DNA of 64,000 nucleotides from Pseudomonas sp. CC6-YY-74 (GCF_002025205.1 NZ_CP019947.1:2952001-3016000), one strand, 5' to 3'; counted from the first letter of the stretch, positions 45,547 to 56,201 are shown. Notes: a model not told the origin generated them from the sequence alone. A program made the numbers and translations.

Positions 45547-47178
45547 TCAATCGCCAATCTGCCAACCCGAGGTGATCGGGTAGCGCCGGTCGCGACCGAA
45601 GCCGCGCTGGGTGACCCGCACGCCGACTGCGGCCTGGCGGCGTTTGTACTCGTTGAGATCGACCAGGCGCAGCACGCGCTTGACCGTATCCGCATCGAAG
45701 CCCTCGGCGATGATCGCATCAGCCGACAGGTCGTACTCGATGTACAGCTTGAGGATCTCGTCGAGCACCGGGTACGGCGGCAGCGAATCTTCGTCCTGCT
45801 GATCCGGCGCCAGTTCGGCTGAAGGCGGCCGGTCGATGACCCGCTGCGGAATCACCACCCCCCGGCTGTTGCGGTACTCGCAGAGGCGGAACACCAGGGT
45901 CTTGGGCACATCCTTGAGCACATCGAAACCGCCGGCCATGTCGCCATAGAGGGTGGCGTAGCCGACCGCCATTTCGCTCTTGTTACCGGTGGTCAGCACC
46001 AGGTAGCCCTGCTTGTTGGAGAGGGCCATCAACAGCGTGCCACGGCAGCGTGCCTGCAGGTTTTCCTCGGTGGCATCGCGGGCCAGGCCCTTGAACACCG
46101 GGGCCAGGGTGCCCATGAACGCTTCGACCATGGGCCCGATCGGCAGCACCCGATAAGTCACGCCCAGCGCACGGGCTTCGAGCTCGGCGTCCTCCAGGCT
46201 GATCTGCGCGGTGTAGCGGTACGGCATCATCACCGCTTCTACCCGTTTGGCGCCCAGCGCATCGACCGCCACCGCCAGGGTCAGGGCCGCGTCGATGCCG
46301 CCGGACAGCCCGATGAGCACGCCCTTGAAGCCGTTTTTGCCCACATAGTCGCGCACGCCCACGACCAGAGCCTGATACACGCTGGCTTCCAGCTCCGGCA
46401 AGGGCACGCAGTTGGCCGGCCGCGGGCTGACTCGCTCGCCATCGCACACCAGGTCAACCGGGTACAGGCCCTCGGCGAAGGCGGCCATGCGCTGACAGAC
46501 CTGGCCGTCAGCATCGACCACGCAGCTGCCACCGTCGAATACCAGCTCGTCCTGGCCGCCAACCTGGTTGACGTAGACAATCGGCATCGCCCCTTCGCGC
46601 GCACGCTCGGCAAGTGCTTCCTCGCGCTCGCGCTGCTTGTCGAGGTGGAACGGCGAGGCGTTCAGGCTCAGCATCACTTGCGCCCCGGCGGCACGGGCCT
46701 GCGCCATCGGCTCGGCGAACCAGATGTCCTCGCAGATGCTCAGCGCCACGACCACGCCCTTGATGTCGACCACGCAGGGCTGGTTGCCGGGCTCGAAATA
46801 GCGCTTTTCGTCGAACACCCGGTAATTCGGCAATTTTTGTTTGTAGTAGCTGGCCAGCAGTTGGCCGTCGGCGATCACCGCGCAGGCGTTGTAGCGCAGT
46901 TCATCCTCCAGCCAGGGATAGCCAACCACCAGATAGATGCCGCTGACGTCGTCCTGCAGGCGCTGCAAGCCCTGCTCGATGCGCCGCTGCATGCTCGAAC
47001 GCAGCAGCAGATCCTCTGGCGGATAGCCGCAAAGCGCCAACTCGGGGAACACAATGACATCCGCCAGCCACTGATCACGGGCGTTGCATGCCGCCTCAAT
47101 GATGCTCTCGACGTTGTCGTGCACATCACCCGCACGCAAATTCAACTGGGCCATCACGACCCGCAGGGTTTGGCTCAT
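45547..47178 (-). CDS. nadE: Glutamine-dependent NAD+ synthetase
   Basis: Two-domain NAD+ synthetase of 543 residues that converts nicotinic acid adenine dinucleotide to NAD+ using ATP and glutamine. The N-terminal nitrilase-like glutaminase domain has its Glu in VIVFPELALCGYPPEDLLL near 45, Lys in YYKQKLPNYRVFDE near 113 and Cys in LSICEDIWFAEP near 148. The C-terminal synthetase domain has the ATP loop VLIGLSGGIDAALTLAVAVD near 290 and LVLTTGNKSEMAVGYATLYG near 400. The start MSQTLRVVMAQLN is the family norm; the upstream open frame is not conserved. Together with nadC it serves NAD synthesis, but the two are not linked. Confidence 0.95.
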   Translation of the reverse strand: MSQTLRVVMAQLNLRAGDVHDNVESIIEAACNARDQWLADVIVFPELALCGYPPEDLLLRSSMQRRIEQGLQRLQDDVSGIYLVVGYPWLEDELRYNACAVIADGQLLASYYKQKLPNYRVFDEKRYFEPGNQPCVVDIKGVVVALSICEDIWFAEPMAQARAAGAQVMLSLNASPFHLDKQREREEALAERAREGAMPIVYVNQVGGQDELVFDGGSCVVDADGQVCQRMAAFAEGLYPVDLVCDGERVSPRPANCVPLPELEASVYQALVVGVRDYVGKNGFKGVLIGLSGGIDAALTLAVAVDALGAKRVEAVMMPYRYTAQISLEDAELEARALGVTYRVLPIGPMVEAFMGTLAPVFKGLARDATEENLQARCRGTLLMALSNKQGYLVLTTGNKSEMAVGYATLYGDMAGGFDVLKDVPKTLVFRLCEYRNSRGVVIPQRVIDRPPSAELAPDQQDEDSLPPYPVLDEILKLYIEYDLSADAIIAEGFDADTVKRVLRLVDLNEYKRRQAAVGVRVTQRGFGRDRRYPITSGWQIGD

Positions 47179-47374
47179 GACTGCCTCCACCTCATAAGTG
47201 CCACTTTCGACTGCACCCGGCGGCTCAGTCGTAACATTGCATCGTCCATTCCTCAGCATAGGGTTTAATCGGCGGGTAAGCATGTCGCGAGCGCAACCAC
47301 AGACGCAGCACCTGATTATCTACAAACCCCAAGCCGCAAGGAGAACCGTCCGACCTGGGGGTAGTCCGCGATCC

Positions 47375-47703
47375 GTAAGGTGTCACTCGCCGGCAGTGCA
47401 CCGTAGTTGATCGGTGCGGCGTACATCTGGCGGGCTGTCACTGCGCTCCGAGGCCGCCCTACCCGCAGGCAGCGCGCCATTCGATGGTTCCCACACTCTG
47501 CGTGGCAACCCCGGCCAGGACGCTCTGCCGGGACGCGGAGCGTCTCGGGTGGCATGCCCACGCGGAGCGTGGGAACGATCAACGCGGTGTCTGCCGCTTT
47601 TGTAGGAGGGCCGACCCCGGCGCGATGCTCTTGATTGTTGGGCGGACGTTATGGATGAGGGGAATGCCGCAAAGCCCGTCAGGAACGGGCGCGGTCCTCC
47701 TAC
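47375..47703. repeat. Three kinds of palindromic repeat upstream of the PP0621 gene
   Basis: A REPIN copy (47375-47462) is followed by a GTTCCCAC element (about 47485-47577) with inverted ends GTTCCCACACTCTGCGTGG and CCACGCGGAGCGTGGGAAC. A third element (47602-47703) has ends GTAGGAGGGCCGACCCCGG and CGCGGTCCTCCTAC. The second family recurs at 61248-61377 and half of the third at 29866-29905. The promoter for the PP0621-pilSR genes must lie in the remaining 120 bases. Confidence 0.8.
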
Positions 47704-47825
47704 AGGGGCGCGCGGTTTCGATGGTTGCCAACCAGGAAGCAGAATAGCCGCTGTGCTGACGCCGCTTCCTTGGCTAAACTGCCAGGCTTTCCATCAATCT
47801 GCCTTTCCAACAAGAAGAGAGCGTT

Positions 47826-48062
47826 ATGGGCCTGTTCCGCCTGCTGTTCTGGATAGCCATTATCGCCGCCGCCTTCTGGCTCTGGCGGCGCTTTACCCGC
47901 CCCGCGCGGCGCTCCGGGCCAAACCGGCCAGACCCCGCGCCCATGGTCCGTTGCGCCCATTGCGGGGTTTATCTGCCCCGCGAAGAGGCACTGACCAGGG
48001 CCGACCAGTGGTATTGCAGCCAGGGCCATCTCGAGCAGGGCCCAAAAACCGGTGAGCGTTGA
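47826..48062 (+). CDS. PP0621 family protein (membrane-anchored zinc-ribbon-like)
   Basis: Protein of 78 residues. It has an N-terminal membrane helix (GLFRLLFWIAIIAAAFWLW), a basic linker, and a C-terminal mini domain with MVRCAHCGVYLPREEAL and YCSQGH, three Cys and His that could bind a metal. It fits the PP0621 family of pseudomonads, function unknown. It overlaps the pilS start by 11 bases, so the two are translationally coupled. This hints at a role near the PilS sensor, but that is only positional inference. Confidence 0.85.
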   Translation: MGLFRLLFWIAIIAAAFWLWRRFTRPARRSGPNRPDPAPMVRCAHCGVYLPREEALTRADQWYCSQGHLEQGPKTGER

Positions 48063-49644
48063 AGCGCTAGCGCTCACCGGTACCCAGGGCCGCCGCGTGC
48101 TGCGGCTCTACCACCTGTATCGTCTGACCATCGGTTTGGCCCTGGTCCTGTTGATTTCCAGCGACATGGACACACAGCTACTGAACCTGGCCCAGGTCGA
48201 GTTGTTCCGTTACGGCAGCTGGTTTTACCTGATCCTGAATATGCTGGTGGCCGTGCTGGTGCAGCGCCCCCGCAACGTGGTGCAGATCTTCAGCCTGGCC
48301 ATGGTCGATGTGATCCTGCTGTCCGCCCTGTTCTATGCGGCCGGCGGCACGCCCAGCGGGATCGGCAACCTGCTGATCGTTGCGGTGGCCATCGCCAATA
48401 TTCTGCTGCGCGGACGCATCGGCCTGCTGATCGCCGCTGTCGCCACCATCGGCCTGATCTACTTGACCTTCTACCTTAGCCTCAGTCGCCCGGAAGCCAG
48501 CGCGCAGTACGTGCAAGCTGGGGCGCTCGGCACTCTGTGTTTTGCCGCCGCCCTGCTCGTGCAAGGGCTGACCCGGCGCCTGCAAGACAGCGAAAGCCTG
48601 GCCGAACAGCGCGCGGCAGACGTCGCCAGCCTGGAAGCCCTGAACGCCCTGATCCTACAGCGCATGCGTACCGGCATCCTGGTGCTCGACGCGCAGCATC
48701 GGGTACTGCTGGCCAACCAGGGCGCACTGCACCTGCTCGGCCATGATGCACTGACCGGCAAGATCCTCGACCCGCACTGCCCCGAACTGGTCAAGCGCCT
48801 GCAGCAATGGTTGCACAACCCGACGTTACGCCCCTCGAGCCTGCAGGCCTTTGCCGATGGCCCGACACTACAACCGAGCTTTATCGCCCTGCAGCGCGGC
48901 GGCCAGCGGCACATCCTGGTGTTTCTCGATGACATCTCGCAGATTGCCCAGCAGGCCCAGCAGCTCAAGCTCGCCTCCCTCGGTCGCCTGACCGCCGGCA
49001 TCGCCCATGAGATCCGCAACCCGCTCGGCGCGATCAGTCATGCCGCGCAACTGCTGCAGGAGTCGGAAGACCTACATGGCCCGGACCAGCGTCTGGCGCA
49101 AATCATTCAGGATCACTCGCGGCGGATGAACCTGGTGATCGAAAACGTCCTGCAGCTGTCGCGCCGACGCCAGGCCGAGCCGCAACTGCTGGACCTGAAA
49201 TACTGGATGCACCGCTTCGCCAGCGAGTTCCGCAGCTCGGCTGCGCCTGGCCAGACACTCCACCTGGAGACCCAGAGCGGCACCGTGCAAACCCGCATGG
49301 ACCCGCACCAACTCACCCAGGTACTGACCAATCTGGTACAAAACGGCCTGCGCTACAGCGCGCAGAACAACCCGCAGGGTCAGGTCTGGCTGAAACTGTT
49401 CCGCGATAAGAGCAGCGATCTGCCGGCGCTGGAAATACTCGACGACGGTCCTGGCGTGGCGCCCGAGCAACTGCAGCACATCTTCGAACCGTTCTTCACC
49501 ACGGAAAACAAAGGCACCGGCCTCGGCCTGTATATTTCCCGCGAGCTGTGCGAAAGCAACCAGGCGCGACTCGACTACAAACCGCGCGAGGGCGGCGGCA
49601 GCTGCTTTCGTATCACCTTCGCCCATCCACGCAAACTGAGCTGA
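48052..49644 (+). CDS. pilS: Sensor histidine kinase PilS
   Basis: Polytopic sensor kinase of 530 residues that controls PilR and so pilin transcription. Six N-terminal membrane segments lie within about 25-190 (for example LTIGLALVLLI, FYLILNMLVAVLV, VDVILLSALFYAA, LLIVAVAIANILL, LLIAAVATIGLIYL). Then comes a PAS-like region and the kinase core: H-box AGIAHEIRNPLGAISHAAQL near 320, N-box VLTNLVQNGLRYSA near 430, and G-boxes LDDGPGVAP and TGLGLYISRELCE. The GTG at 48052 gives the standard length. In P. aeruginosa PilS senses the amount of PilA in the membrane. With a short PilA-N this sensing could differ. Confidence 0.95.
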   Translation: MSVEALALTGTQGRRVLRLYHLYRLTIGLALVLLISSDMDTQLLNLAQVELFRYGSWFYLILNMLVAVLVQRPRNVVQIFSLAMVDVILLSALFYAAGGTPSGIGNLLIVAVAIANILLRGRIGLLIAAVATIGLIYLTFYLSLSRPEASAQYVQAGALGTLCFAAALLVQGLTRRLQDSESLAEQRAADVASLEALNALILQRMRTGILVLDAQHRVLLANQGALHLLGHDALTGKILDPHCPELVKRLQQWLHNPTLRPSSLQAFADGPTLQPSFIALQRGGQRHILVFLDDISQIAQQAQQLKLASLGRLTAGIAHEIRNPLGAISHAAQLLQESEDLHGPDQRLAQIIQDHSRRMNLVIENVLQLSRRRQAEPQLLDLKYWMHRFASEFRSSAAPGQTLHLETQSGTVQTRMDPHQLTQVLTNLVQNGLRYSAQNNPQGQVWLKLFRDKSSDLPALEILDDGPGVAPEQLQHIFEPFFTTENKGTGLGLYISRELCESNQARLDYKPREGGGSCFRITFAHPRKLS

Positions 49645-49646
49645 CC

Positions 49647-50984
<1,338 letters not shown>

Positions 50985-51005
50985 GCGAGCGATCCTGATG
51001 CTCTT

Positions 51006-51238
51006 GTAGGGTGTCACTCGCCGCAGGCAGTGCGCCATGGTTCATCGGCGCGGCGCAAATCCTGGCGGGTTGTCGCTGCGCTCCGAAGCCGCCCTACGGA
51101 CAAACCGCAAAATTTTGAACAATCCGCACTCCATATCAGGGTGCCACTCGCCGTAGGCAGTGCACCTTGGTTCATCGGCGCAGCGCTAAGCTGGCAGGCT
51201 GTCGCCGCGCTCCGAGCGGAGCGCACCCCAGCAAGCTG
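51006..51238 (+). repeat. REPIN cluster, two copies
   Basis: One intact copy at 51006-51097 and one degenerate copy at about 51136-51238, whose end carries GAGCGGAGCGCACCCCAGC in place of the usual terminus. They fill the gap between the convergent pilR and thiO. Confidence 0.85.
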
Positions 51239-51250
51239 CCGCCTAAATTC

Positions 51251-52345
51251 TCAACCCAAACGCCCTTCTGGCGCGTAAGGCGCCGGATCGATGATCGGTT
51301 CATTCCCGAGCAGCAGGTCTGTCAGCAATTGGCAGGAGGCCGGCGCCAGCACCAGGCCATTGCGGAAATGGCCGCAGTTCAACCAGAGGCCTGCATGCCC
51401 CGGCACCGGGCCGATAAAGGGCAGGCCTTTGGGTGACCCGGGGCGCAATCCTGCCCAATGGCCCACTACGTCGGCATCAGCCAACGCCGGCAACAGTCCG
51501 ACCGCCGACGCCTTGAGGCTGGCCAGGGCTTCCTCGGTAGGCGTCTTGTCGAACCCCACATGCTCGAGGGTACTGCCAATCAGGATATGGCCATCACGCC
51601 GCGGAATCGCGTAACGCCCGTTGGCCAGCACGATACTGGTGAGGAAATCCTCGGCGCACTGGTAGAGGATCATCTGTCCCTTCACCGGCTCGACCGGCAA
51701 CTCGATGCCCAGGCTGCGCAACAACTCGCCACTCCATGCCCCGGCGGCGACCACGACTTGATCGGCATGCATCTCCCCCAGCGAAGTATGCACGCCACAA
51801 ATCCGCTCGCCTGCGCGGATAAACCCGGTTACCGCACACTGCTCATGCACGGTCACATTCGGCATTTGTGCAAGCGCCGCCCGCAAGGCCTTGACCAGCC
51901 GCGGGTTGCGCACATTGGCCACATCCGGCATGTGCAGCGCCTGCGAGAAGCCCTTGGCCAACGCCGGCACCGCTCGATACACCGCCTCGACAGGCACAGC
52001 CTGCATCGGCCGCTGCTCACGCGCGGCCCAGGCCAGGGGCGCGGCTTGCTCCTGATCGAGCCAGTACAGGCCGGTGACATACACCTCGGGATCGATGCCA
52101 GTGTCCTCGAGCAACTGCGCTCCCAGCTGCGGGTAGAAATCCTGCGACCAGTGCGCCAGCGCCGTCACCGCTGGGCTGTAACGCCAGGGATAAAGCGGCG
52201 AGACGATGCCGCCACCGGCCCAGGACGACTCCTGGCCAACCTGCTGGCGATCCAGCAACGTCACCTTCACGCCGTTAACGGCCAAGCCATAGACTGACAA
52301 CAAACCTATAACGCCAGCACCGACAACAACTGTCTCTTTACTCAC
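51251..52345 (-). CDS. thiO: Glycine oxidase ThiO
   Basis: FAD-dependent oxidase of about 364 residues of the DAO family that oxidises glycine to the imine used in making the thiazole ring of thiamine. The FAD site is VVVGAGVIGLLSVYGLAVNG at the N-terminus, followed by QQVGQESSWAGGGIVSPLYP near 40. The C-terminal VVGHWAGLRPGSPKGLPFIG near 310 and LWLNCGHFRNGLVLAPASC near 335 contact FAD and substrate. The GTG at 52345, with GGAGGGA ahead, is preferred. The frame stays open upstream for 32 codons of unrelated sequence. It lies between pilR and fimT, as in P. aeruginosa. Confidence 0.92.
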   Translation of the reverse strand: MSKETVVVGAGVIGLLSVYGLAVNGVKVTLLDRQQVGQESSWAGGGIVSPLYPWRYSPAVTALAHWSQDFYPQLGAQLLEDTGIDPEVYVTGLYWLDQEQAAPLAWAAREQRPMQAVPVEAVYRAVPALAKGFSQALHMPDVANVRNPRLVKALRAALAQMPNVTVHEQCAVTGFIRAGERICGVHTSLGEMHADQVVVAAGAWSGELLRSLGIELPVEPVKGQMILYQCAEDFLTSIVLANGRYAIPRRDGHILIGSTLEHVGFDKTPTEEALASLKASAVGLLPALADADVVGHWAGLRPGSPKGLPFIGPVPGHAGLWLNCGHFRNGLVLAPASCQLLTDLLLGNEPIIDPAPYAPEGRLG

Positions 52346-52547
52346 ACTCCCTCCAATTCTGGGTAACACGGCTACTGCCATCGCCTTGACATACAGGCCT
52401 GCTGGACTAAAAGAATTCCTACGCCCGATTGTTGCCAGCAAGGCGCGATCTGTGGATATCGTCTGCGTCCACTACTGATCGGACGAGCAAGGTAAGACCG
52501 TAGACAGCCAGGATGGCTGCCCATAATACGTGCAAAGGAAGCGCAAC

Positions 52548-53054
52548 ATGCCCTGCAACCGACCTCAAGGTTTTACCCTGATCGAACTGCTGACCACCCT
52601 CGCCCTGATCGCCATCGCCAGCTCAATGGCCGTACCAGCCTTCGCCGAGCTGATCGCCAGCAACCGCCAGCAAACCCTGCGCGACCATGTACAGCACGCC
52701 ATACAAAACGCCCGAGTAACTGCAATCATGCAGCGCAAGGCTGTCGAGTTATGCGGATCCAGCGACACCCGCACATGCAATGCAAACTGGGCAAATGGCT
52801 GGCTCACCCAGGTAATGGCAACACAAAATGTACTGAGTGTCGTGCAACTCCCTACCCCCGGCGAACTGCGCTGGAGTGGCTTTAGTAAAAGTATCCGCTT
52901 TCACGCCAACGGCACCACCGCAGCCAGCAACGGTCGTTTTTATCAATGCCACAAGCAAAAACTCGCCTGGCAATTGATCCTCAACCGGCAAGGACGACTG
53001 AGAGTCGGCAGCCCTGCGGAAAACTCAGCCGAGGCCGCGCGCTGCAGCGCCTGA
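52548..53054 (+). CDS. fimT: Type IV minor pilin FimT
   Basis: Pseudopilin of 168 residues. A short basic leader MPCNRPQG ends at the PilD site and is followed by FTLIELLTTLALIAIASSMA, with Glu5. The body has the GspH/FimT features ASNRQQTLRDHVQHAIQNAR near 35 and four Cys (LCGSSDTRTC, FYQCHK, AARCSA). FimT-type pilins are implicated in DNA binding and uptake in some species, while FimU fills the pilus tip role. The start at 52548 follows AAAGGAA. Divergent from thiO. Base composition falls from here through pilE relative to neighbours. Confidence 0.92.
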   Translation: MPCNRPQGFTLIELLTTLALIAIASSMAVPAFAELIASNRQQTLRDHVQHAIQNARVTAIMQRKAVELCGSSDTRTCNANWANGWLTQVMATQNVLSVVQLPTPGELRWSGFSKSIRFHANGTTAASNGRFYQCHKQKLAWQLILNRQGRLRVGSPAENSAEAARCSA

Positions 53055-53241
53055 ATTGGCAACCGACGTAATGCCGGAGCATATGGCAACGCTTGGCTAG
53101 GAGCTCCATGCGGCCCCCGCACAACCCAACCAACCACACCGTCAACCGGCCATCCACTCAAAGATACCAGTGGTCCCGGCACTGCGGACAAAGTGCCAGC
53201 GCCATACCACTATCCGCTCAAGAATTTTGATGGAGCGCACC

Positions 53242-53724
53242 ATGTCACGCCGTACCGACATGCTTGGATTCACCCTGATCGAACTGATGATCACGATCGC
53301 GTTGCTGGCGATTGTCATCGGCATTGCCATCCCAAATTTTACCGGGCTGATCCGCAACAATCAGCTCGAGGCACAAACGCAGTCACTCAACAGTCTGCTG
53401 CAGTTCGCACGCAGTGAGGCAGTGGTTAGACGCACCTCGATTCTCGTCACCAATAACAACAATGTTTGGACCATCAGCCTGGGCGGACAACCAATCCGCC
53501 AGGAAACATTCAATACCGCGCAAGCAACGATAACGACCGTGCCAAGTCCCGTGGCACTGACTTACTTTGCCAATGGCAGCGCAACGGCGCTGAACGTTAT
53601 GGTCTGCCGCGACGCCAAGCCCGAAACCGCCTATCAAATTACCGTGCAACCCAGCGGAAGCACTCGCATCAACCCACGCGGCAAGGATGCAGATAACGTC
53701 GCGTTGACGGATTGCACGCTATGA
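53242..53724 (+). CDS. fimU: Type IV minor pilin FimU
   Basis: Minor pilin of about 160 residues, GspH type, part of the tip complex that primes pilus assembly. Leader MSRRTDMLG is followed by [20 protein letters not shown], then AIPNFTGLIRNNQLEAQTQS and the typical LLQFARSEAVVRRTSI. A single C-terminal Cys pair (MVCRDA, LTDCTL) closes the domain. An ATG four codons upstream (53230) is an alternative start. It overlaps pilV by four bases (ATGA). The 187-base gap after fimT probably carries the operon promoter. Confidence 0.92.
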   Translation: MSRRTDMLGFTLIELMITIALLAIVIGIAIPNFTGLIRNNQLEAQTQSLNSLLQFARSEAVVRRTSILVTNNNNVWTISLGGQPIRQETFNTAQATITTVPSPVALTYFANGSATALNVMVCRDAKPETAYQITVQPSGSTRINPRGKDADNVALTDCTL

Positions 53725-54242
53725 ACAATCAACTATTTAGCAATAAAGGCTTCAGTCTGATCGAAGTCATGGTGACCCTGGTGCTACTCACCATTGGCAT
53801 GCTTGGATTGGTCGCAATGCAAGGCCGCAGCATTCAGTACACCCAAGACTCAGCACAGCGGAACAACGCGGCGATGCTCGCCACCGAACTGATGGAAATG
53901 ATTCGCGCCAACCCCGATGACAGCAGCGAGTATCTCCTGACCGAACTACCCGCCAAAGATGACAATATTTCCTGTGACGGCTCAGCAACGACTGAGAACT
54001 CCGACGTTGAAAAGCAACTGAAGTGCTGGGCAAACAATGTACACCTGCTGTTACCCGATGCTGCGACCCTTAAAAGCGAATTCCATGCCTGCCGCTCCAA
54101 GACCCCAGGCACCTGCGCGGCGGGCTCCGCCATCGAAATCCAGCTCGCATGGCGCGCTGTCGGTGAAGGCTGCCTGGATGCCAACGCTGCCGCAAATGCA
54201 GACACCAGCATATGCCGCCTCAGCATCCGCGGAGAACTTTAA
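53721..54242 (+). CDS. pilV: Type IV minor pilin PilV
   Basis: Minor pilin of 173 residues. Leader MNNQLFSNKG is followed by FSLIEVMVTLVLLTIGMLGL, then VAMQGRSIQYTQDSAQRNNA and ATELMEMIRANPDD, both typical of PilV. Four or more Cys occur in the globular part. It is a core member of the PilVWX-FimU initiation complex that carries PilY1 to the tip. It overlaps fimU by four bases and is followed two bases later by pilW. Confidence 0.93.
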   Translation: MNNQLFSNKGFSLIEVMVTLVLLTIGMLGLVAMQGRSIQYTQDSAQRNNAAMLATELMEMIRANPDDSSEYLLTELPAKDDNISCDGSATTENSDVEKQLKCWANNVHLLLPDAATLKSEFHACRSKTPGTCAAGSAIEIQLAWRAVGEGCLDANAAANADTSICRLSIRGEL

Positions 54243-54244
54243 GC

Positions 54245-55018
54245 ATGAACAAACAACATGGCATTTCCATCATCGAGTTGCTGGTTGCGCTTCTTATCAG
54301 CAGCTTTCTGATTTTGGGCATCACTCAGGTCTACCTGGACAACAAACAAAGCTATCTCTTTCAGCAAGGCCAGAGCAATAACATCGAAAATGGTCGTTTT
54401 GCCATTCTGCTGCTAGAGCAGGAGTTTGCCAAAACCGGCTACCGCAGACGCCCCGATGAAGAACCTGCTAACGCGTTCCCTAGCGCGCCGATACCGGGCT
54501 GCGGAACTTTCAACCCAGGCCAGGTGGTGCGCCGTGTCAGCGACACTAAATTCTGCCTGCGCTACCAACCCGCGTTTGCCAACGCCAGAACCTGCGAAGG
54601 CAACACAATAACCGGAATACCGCCCGAGCCTTATACGGATGCTGACGTCATAACCTCCGTCTATGAGCTGACCGTATCGGACACTGACAACACATCGCTC
54701 AATCTGACCTGCAGAAGCTATTCGGCCACAACGGCAACAGGTGTTGGCGCCCAACAAATCGCATCCAACATTACCGCCATGAGTTTCGAATACGGTTTCA
54801 ATACCAATGAAGAAAAAATCGTATCCCGCTATGCCAAAGACCCTAGCGACAACGAAGTACGCGCTGTGAGATTTTCAACGCTTGTCTCCAGCAGCACCGA
54901 AATCACCAAAGAACCTAGCAGTGCCGTGTATACCTACTGGTTTGGCACAGAGCCAGGCGATAAGAAACTTTACAACATGCTATCGAGTAGCATCAGCATG
55001 AGGAACCGCATGCCATGA
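54245..55018 (+). CDS. pilW: Type IV minor pilin PilW
   Basis: Minor pilin of 257 residues, larger than the others as usual for PilW. Leader MNKQHG is followed by ISIIELLVALLISSFLILGI, with Ile at +1 and Glu at +5, then TQVYLDNKQSYLFQQGQSNN and IENGRFAILLLEQEFAKTGY, conserved in PilW/PilJ proteins. Start at 54245, two bases after pilV. It overlaps pilX by four bases (ATGA). Confidence 0.93.
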   Translation: MNKQHGISIIELLVALLISSFLILGITQVYLDNKQSYLFQQGQSNNIENGRFAILLLEQEFAKTGYRRRPDEEPANAFPSAPIPGCGTFNPGQVVRRVSDTKFCLRYQPAFANARTCEGNTITGIPPEPYTDADVITSVYELTVSDTDNTSLNLTCRSYSATTATGVGAQQIASNITAMSFEYGFNTNEEKIVSRYAKDPSDNEVRAVRFSTLVSSSTEITKEPSSAVYTYWFGTEPGDKKLYNMLSSSISMRNRMP

Positions 55019-55575
55019 GAGCGAATAACTACAACATCCTCTCTCACAGAAACTGCCAGCAAGGCGTGACCCTGTTGCTAGCCCTGGTTTTCCTCTTGAT
55101 TATTACTGTACTGGCTATTTCCAGCATGCGTGAGGTTGCACTTGAAGCGCGTATCACTGGCAATGTAGTTGAGAACAAACGCTTGATGGGCGAGGCCGAG
55201 TCAGCCCTGCGTGACGGAGAGCGCCGCACTGTCGAGCGCGGCCCCCAAGAACCCATGACGAATTGCACAGGCATTGACCCCAAAAAGCTTTGCCTGCTCG
55301 GTGACGACCCGACCTATTCAGTTAGCGCGGCAGATATGCAGATGTACTCACCCAACGACGGAACCACCCAGAAAAACAGTGCGGAGTGGTACGCATTGAT
55401 TGCACCGGCTGGCGATAACCTGGGTCAAAGCGAAAACCCCGAATACGGCAACATGATGCTGGGCATTGGCATCTTCCGTTATGAAGTCAACGGTGTTGCA
55501 GAAAGCCAAAACATGAAAACAGCAATAAGATCCACAGTTGCCCTGAATTCAAAAGGCCGGATCGAAACCGAATAA
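55015..55575 (+). CDS. pilX: Type IV minor pilin PilX
   Basis: Minor pilin of 186 residues, GspK-related. A long leader ending NCQQG is followed by VTLLLALVFLLIITVLAISS, with no Glu at position 5, which is normal for PilX and GspK that cap the complex. REVALEARITGNVVENKRLM and AESALRDGERR are family features. It overlaps pilW by four bases. pilY1 starts 53 bases after it, with GGGAG ahead. Confidence 0.92.
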   Translation: MRANNYNILSHRNCQQGVTLLLALVFLLIITVLAISSMREVALEARITGNVVENKRLMGEAESALRDGERRTVERGPQEPMTNCTGIDPKKLCLLGDDPTYSVSAADMQMYSPNDGTTQKNSAEWYALIAPAGDNLGQSENPEYGNMMLGIGIFRYEVNGVAESQNMKTAIRSTVALNSKGRIETE

Positions 55576-55628
55576 CCTACGTTGCGTATATAAAAAACAT
55601 ACGCAATGCTGTTTTCAGGGAGAAACTC

Positions 55629-56201
55629 ATGAAAACGCTGAACACCACGTGCAAAACATTGCTTAGCGCCCTCGGCTTTACTGTTTACTTCAGCGGCATG
55701 CTCTCTGCGTCCGCCGCGACCCTGGATGTCAGCCAGAAACCGCTTATTCTCAGCGAAACCGTTGCGCCTAACCTAATTTTCACCCTGGATGACTCCGGCA
55801 GTATGCGCTGGGCGTTCGGACCAGATGATGCGGGCCGGGAGGCCAGCTCACTCAATATACGCAATACGCGTCGGGCCAAATCCTCTACAGAGAACCCGAT
55901 GTATTACAACCCGAGCGTAACCTATCGGCTACCCGTAAAACTCAACACCGATGGCTCTACGCCAGCAACAGGTTATACCACCAGTTTTACCAACGCCTAC
56001 CAAAATGGTTTCAAAACAGAACAAGGCACAGTTAACCTGAGCACTAGCTACAAGGTTTCCTGGAACTACAGCCCTGACGGAGCCATGAACTACTCCTATA
56101 CCAATAGCACCAACTACTCTGCCCCAACTGGTCAAATTTACAATCTCGCACAGAACCAGAACCTGACTTCCGCCTCAATAGAACAGAGTCGCTCTCTCTG
56201 A
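55629..56201 (+). CDS. pilY1: PilY1 N-terminal fragment (signal peptide and VWA start)
   Basis: This open frame of 190 residues has a Sec signal peptide ending near ASAA (residue 30). The beginning of the von Willebrand A-like domain follows, with the metal-ion-dependent adhesion motif DDSGS (IFTLDDSGSM near 52). It stops at 56199-56201 directly after the CT tract. On its own it would be an exported, truncated piece. Confidence 0.85.
   Translation: MKTLNTTCKTLLSALGFTVYFSGMLSASAATLDVSQKPLILSETVAPNLIFTLDDSGSMRWAFGPDDAGREASSLNIRNTRRAKSSTENPMYYNPSVTYRLPVKLNTDGSTPATGYTTSFTNAYQNGFKTEQGTVNLSTSYKVSWNYSPDGAMNYSYTNSTNYSAPTGQIYNLAQNQNLTSASIEQSRSL
56192..56199 (+). other. CT-dinucleotide tract at the pilY1 frameshift
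   Basis: Four CT units, GCTCTCTCTG. One unit fewer restores the pilY1 frame. The tract is short for a classical contingency locus but is the simplest explanation of the shift. Confidence 0.7.

Noticed and set aside
56108..56201. Programmed -1 ribosomal frameshift in pilY1
   Set aside because: I find no slippery heptamer of the X-XXY-YYZ kind and no obvious downstream structure in the overlap window.
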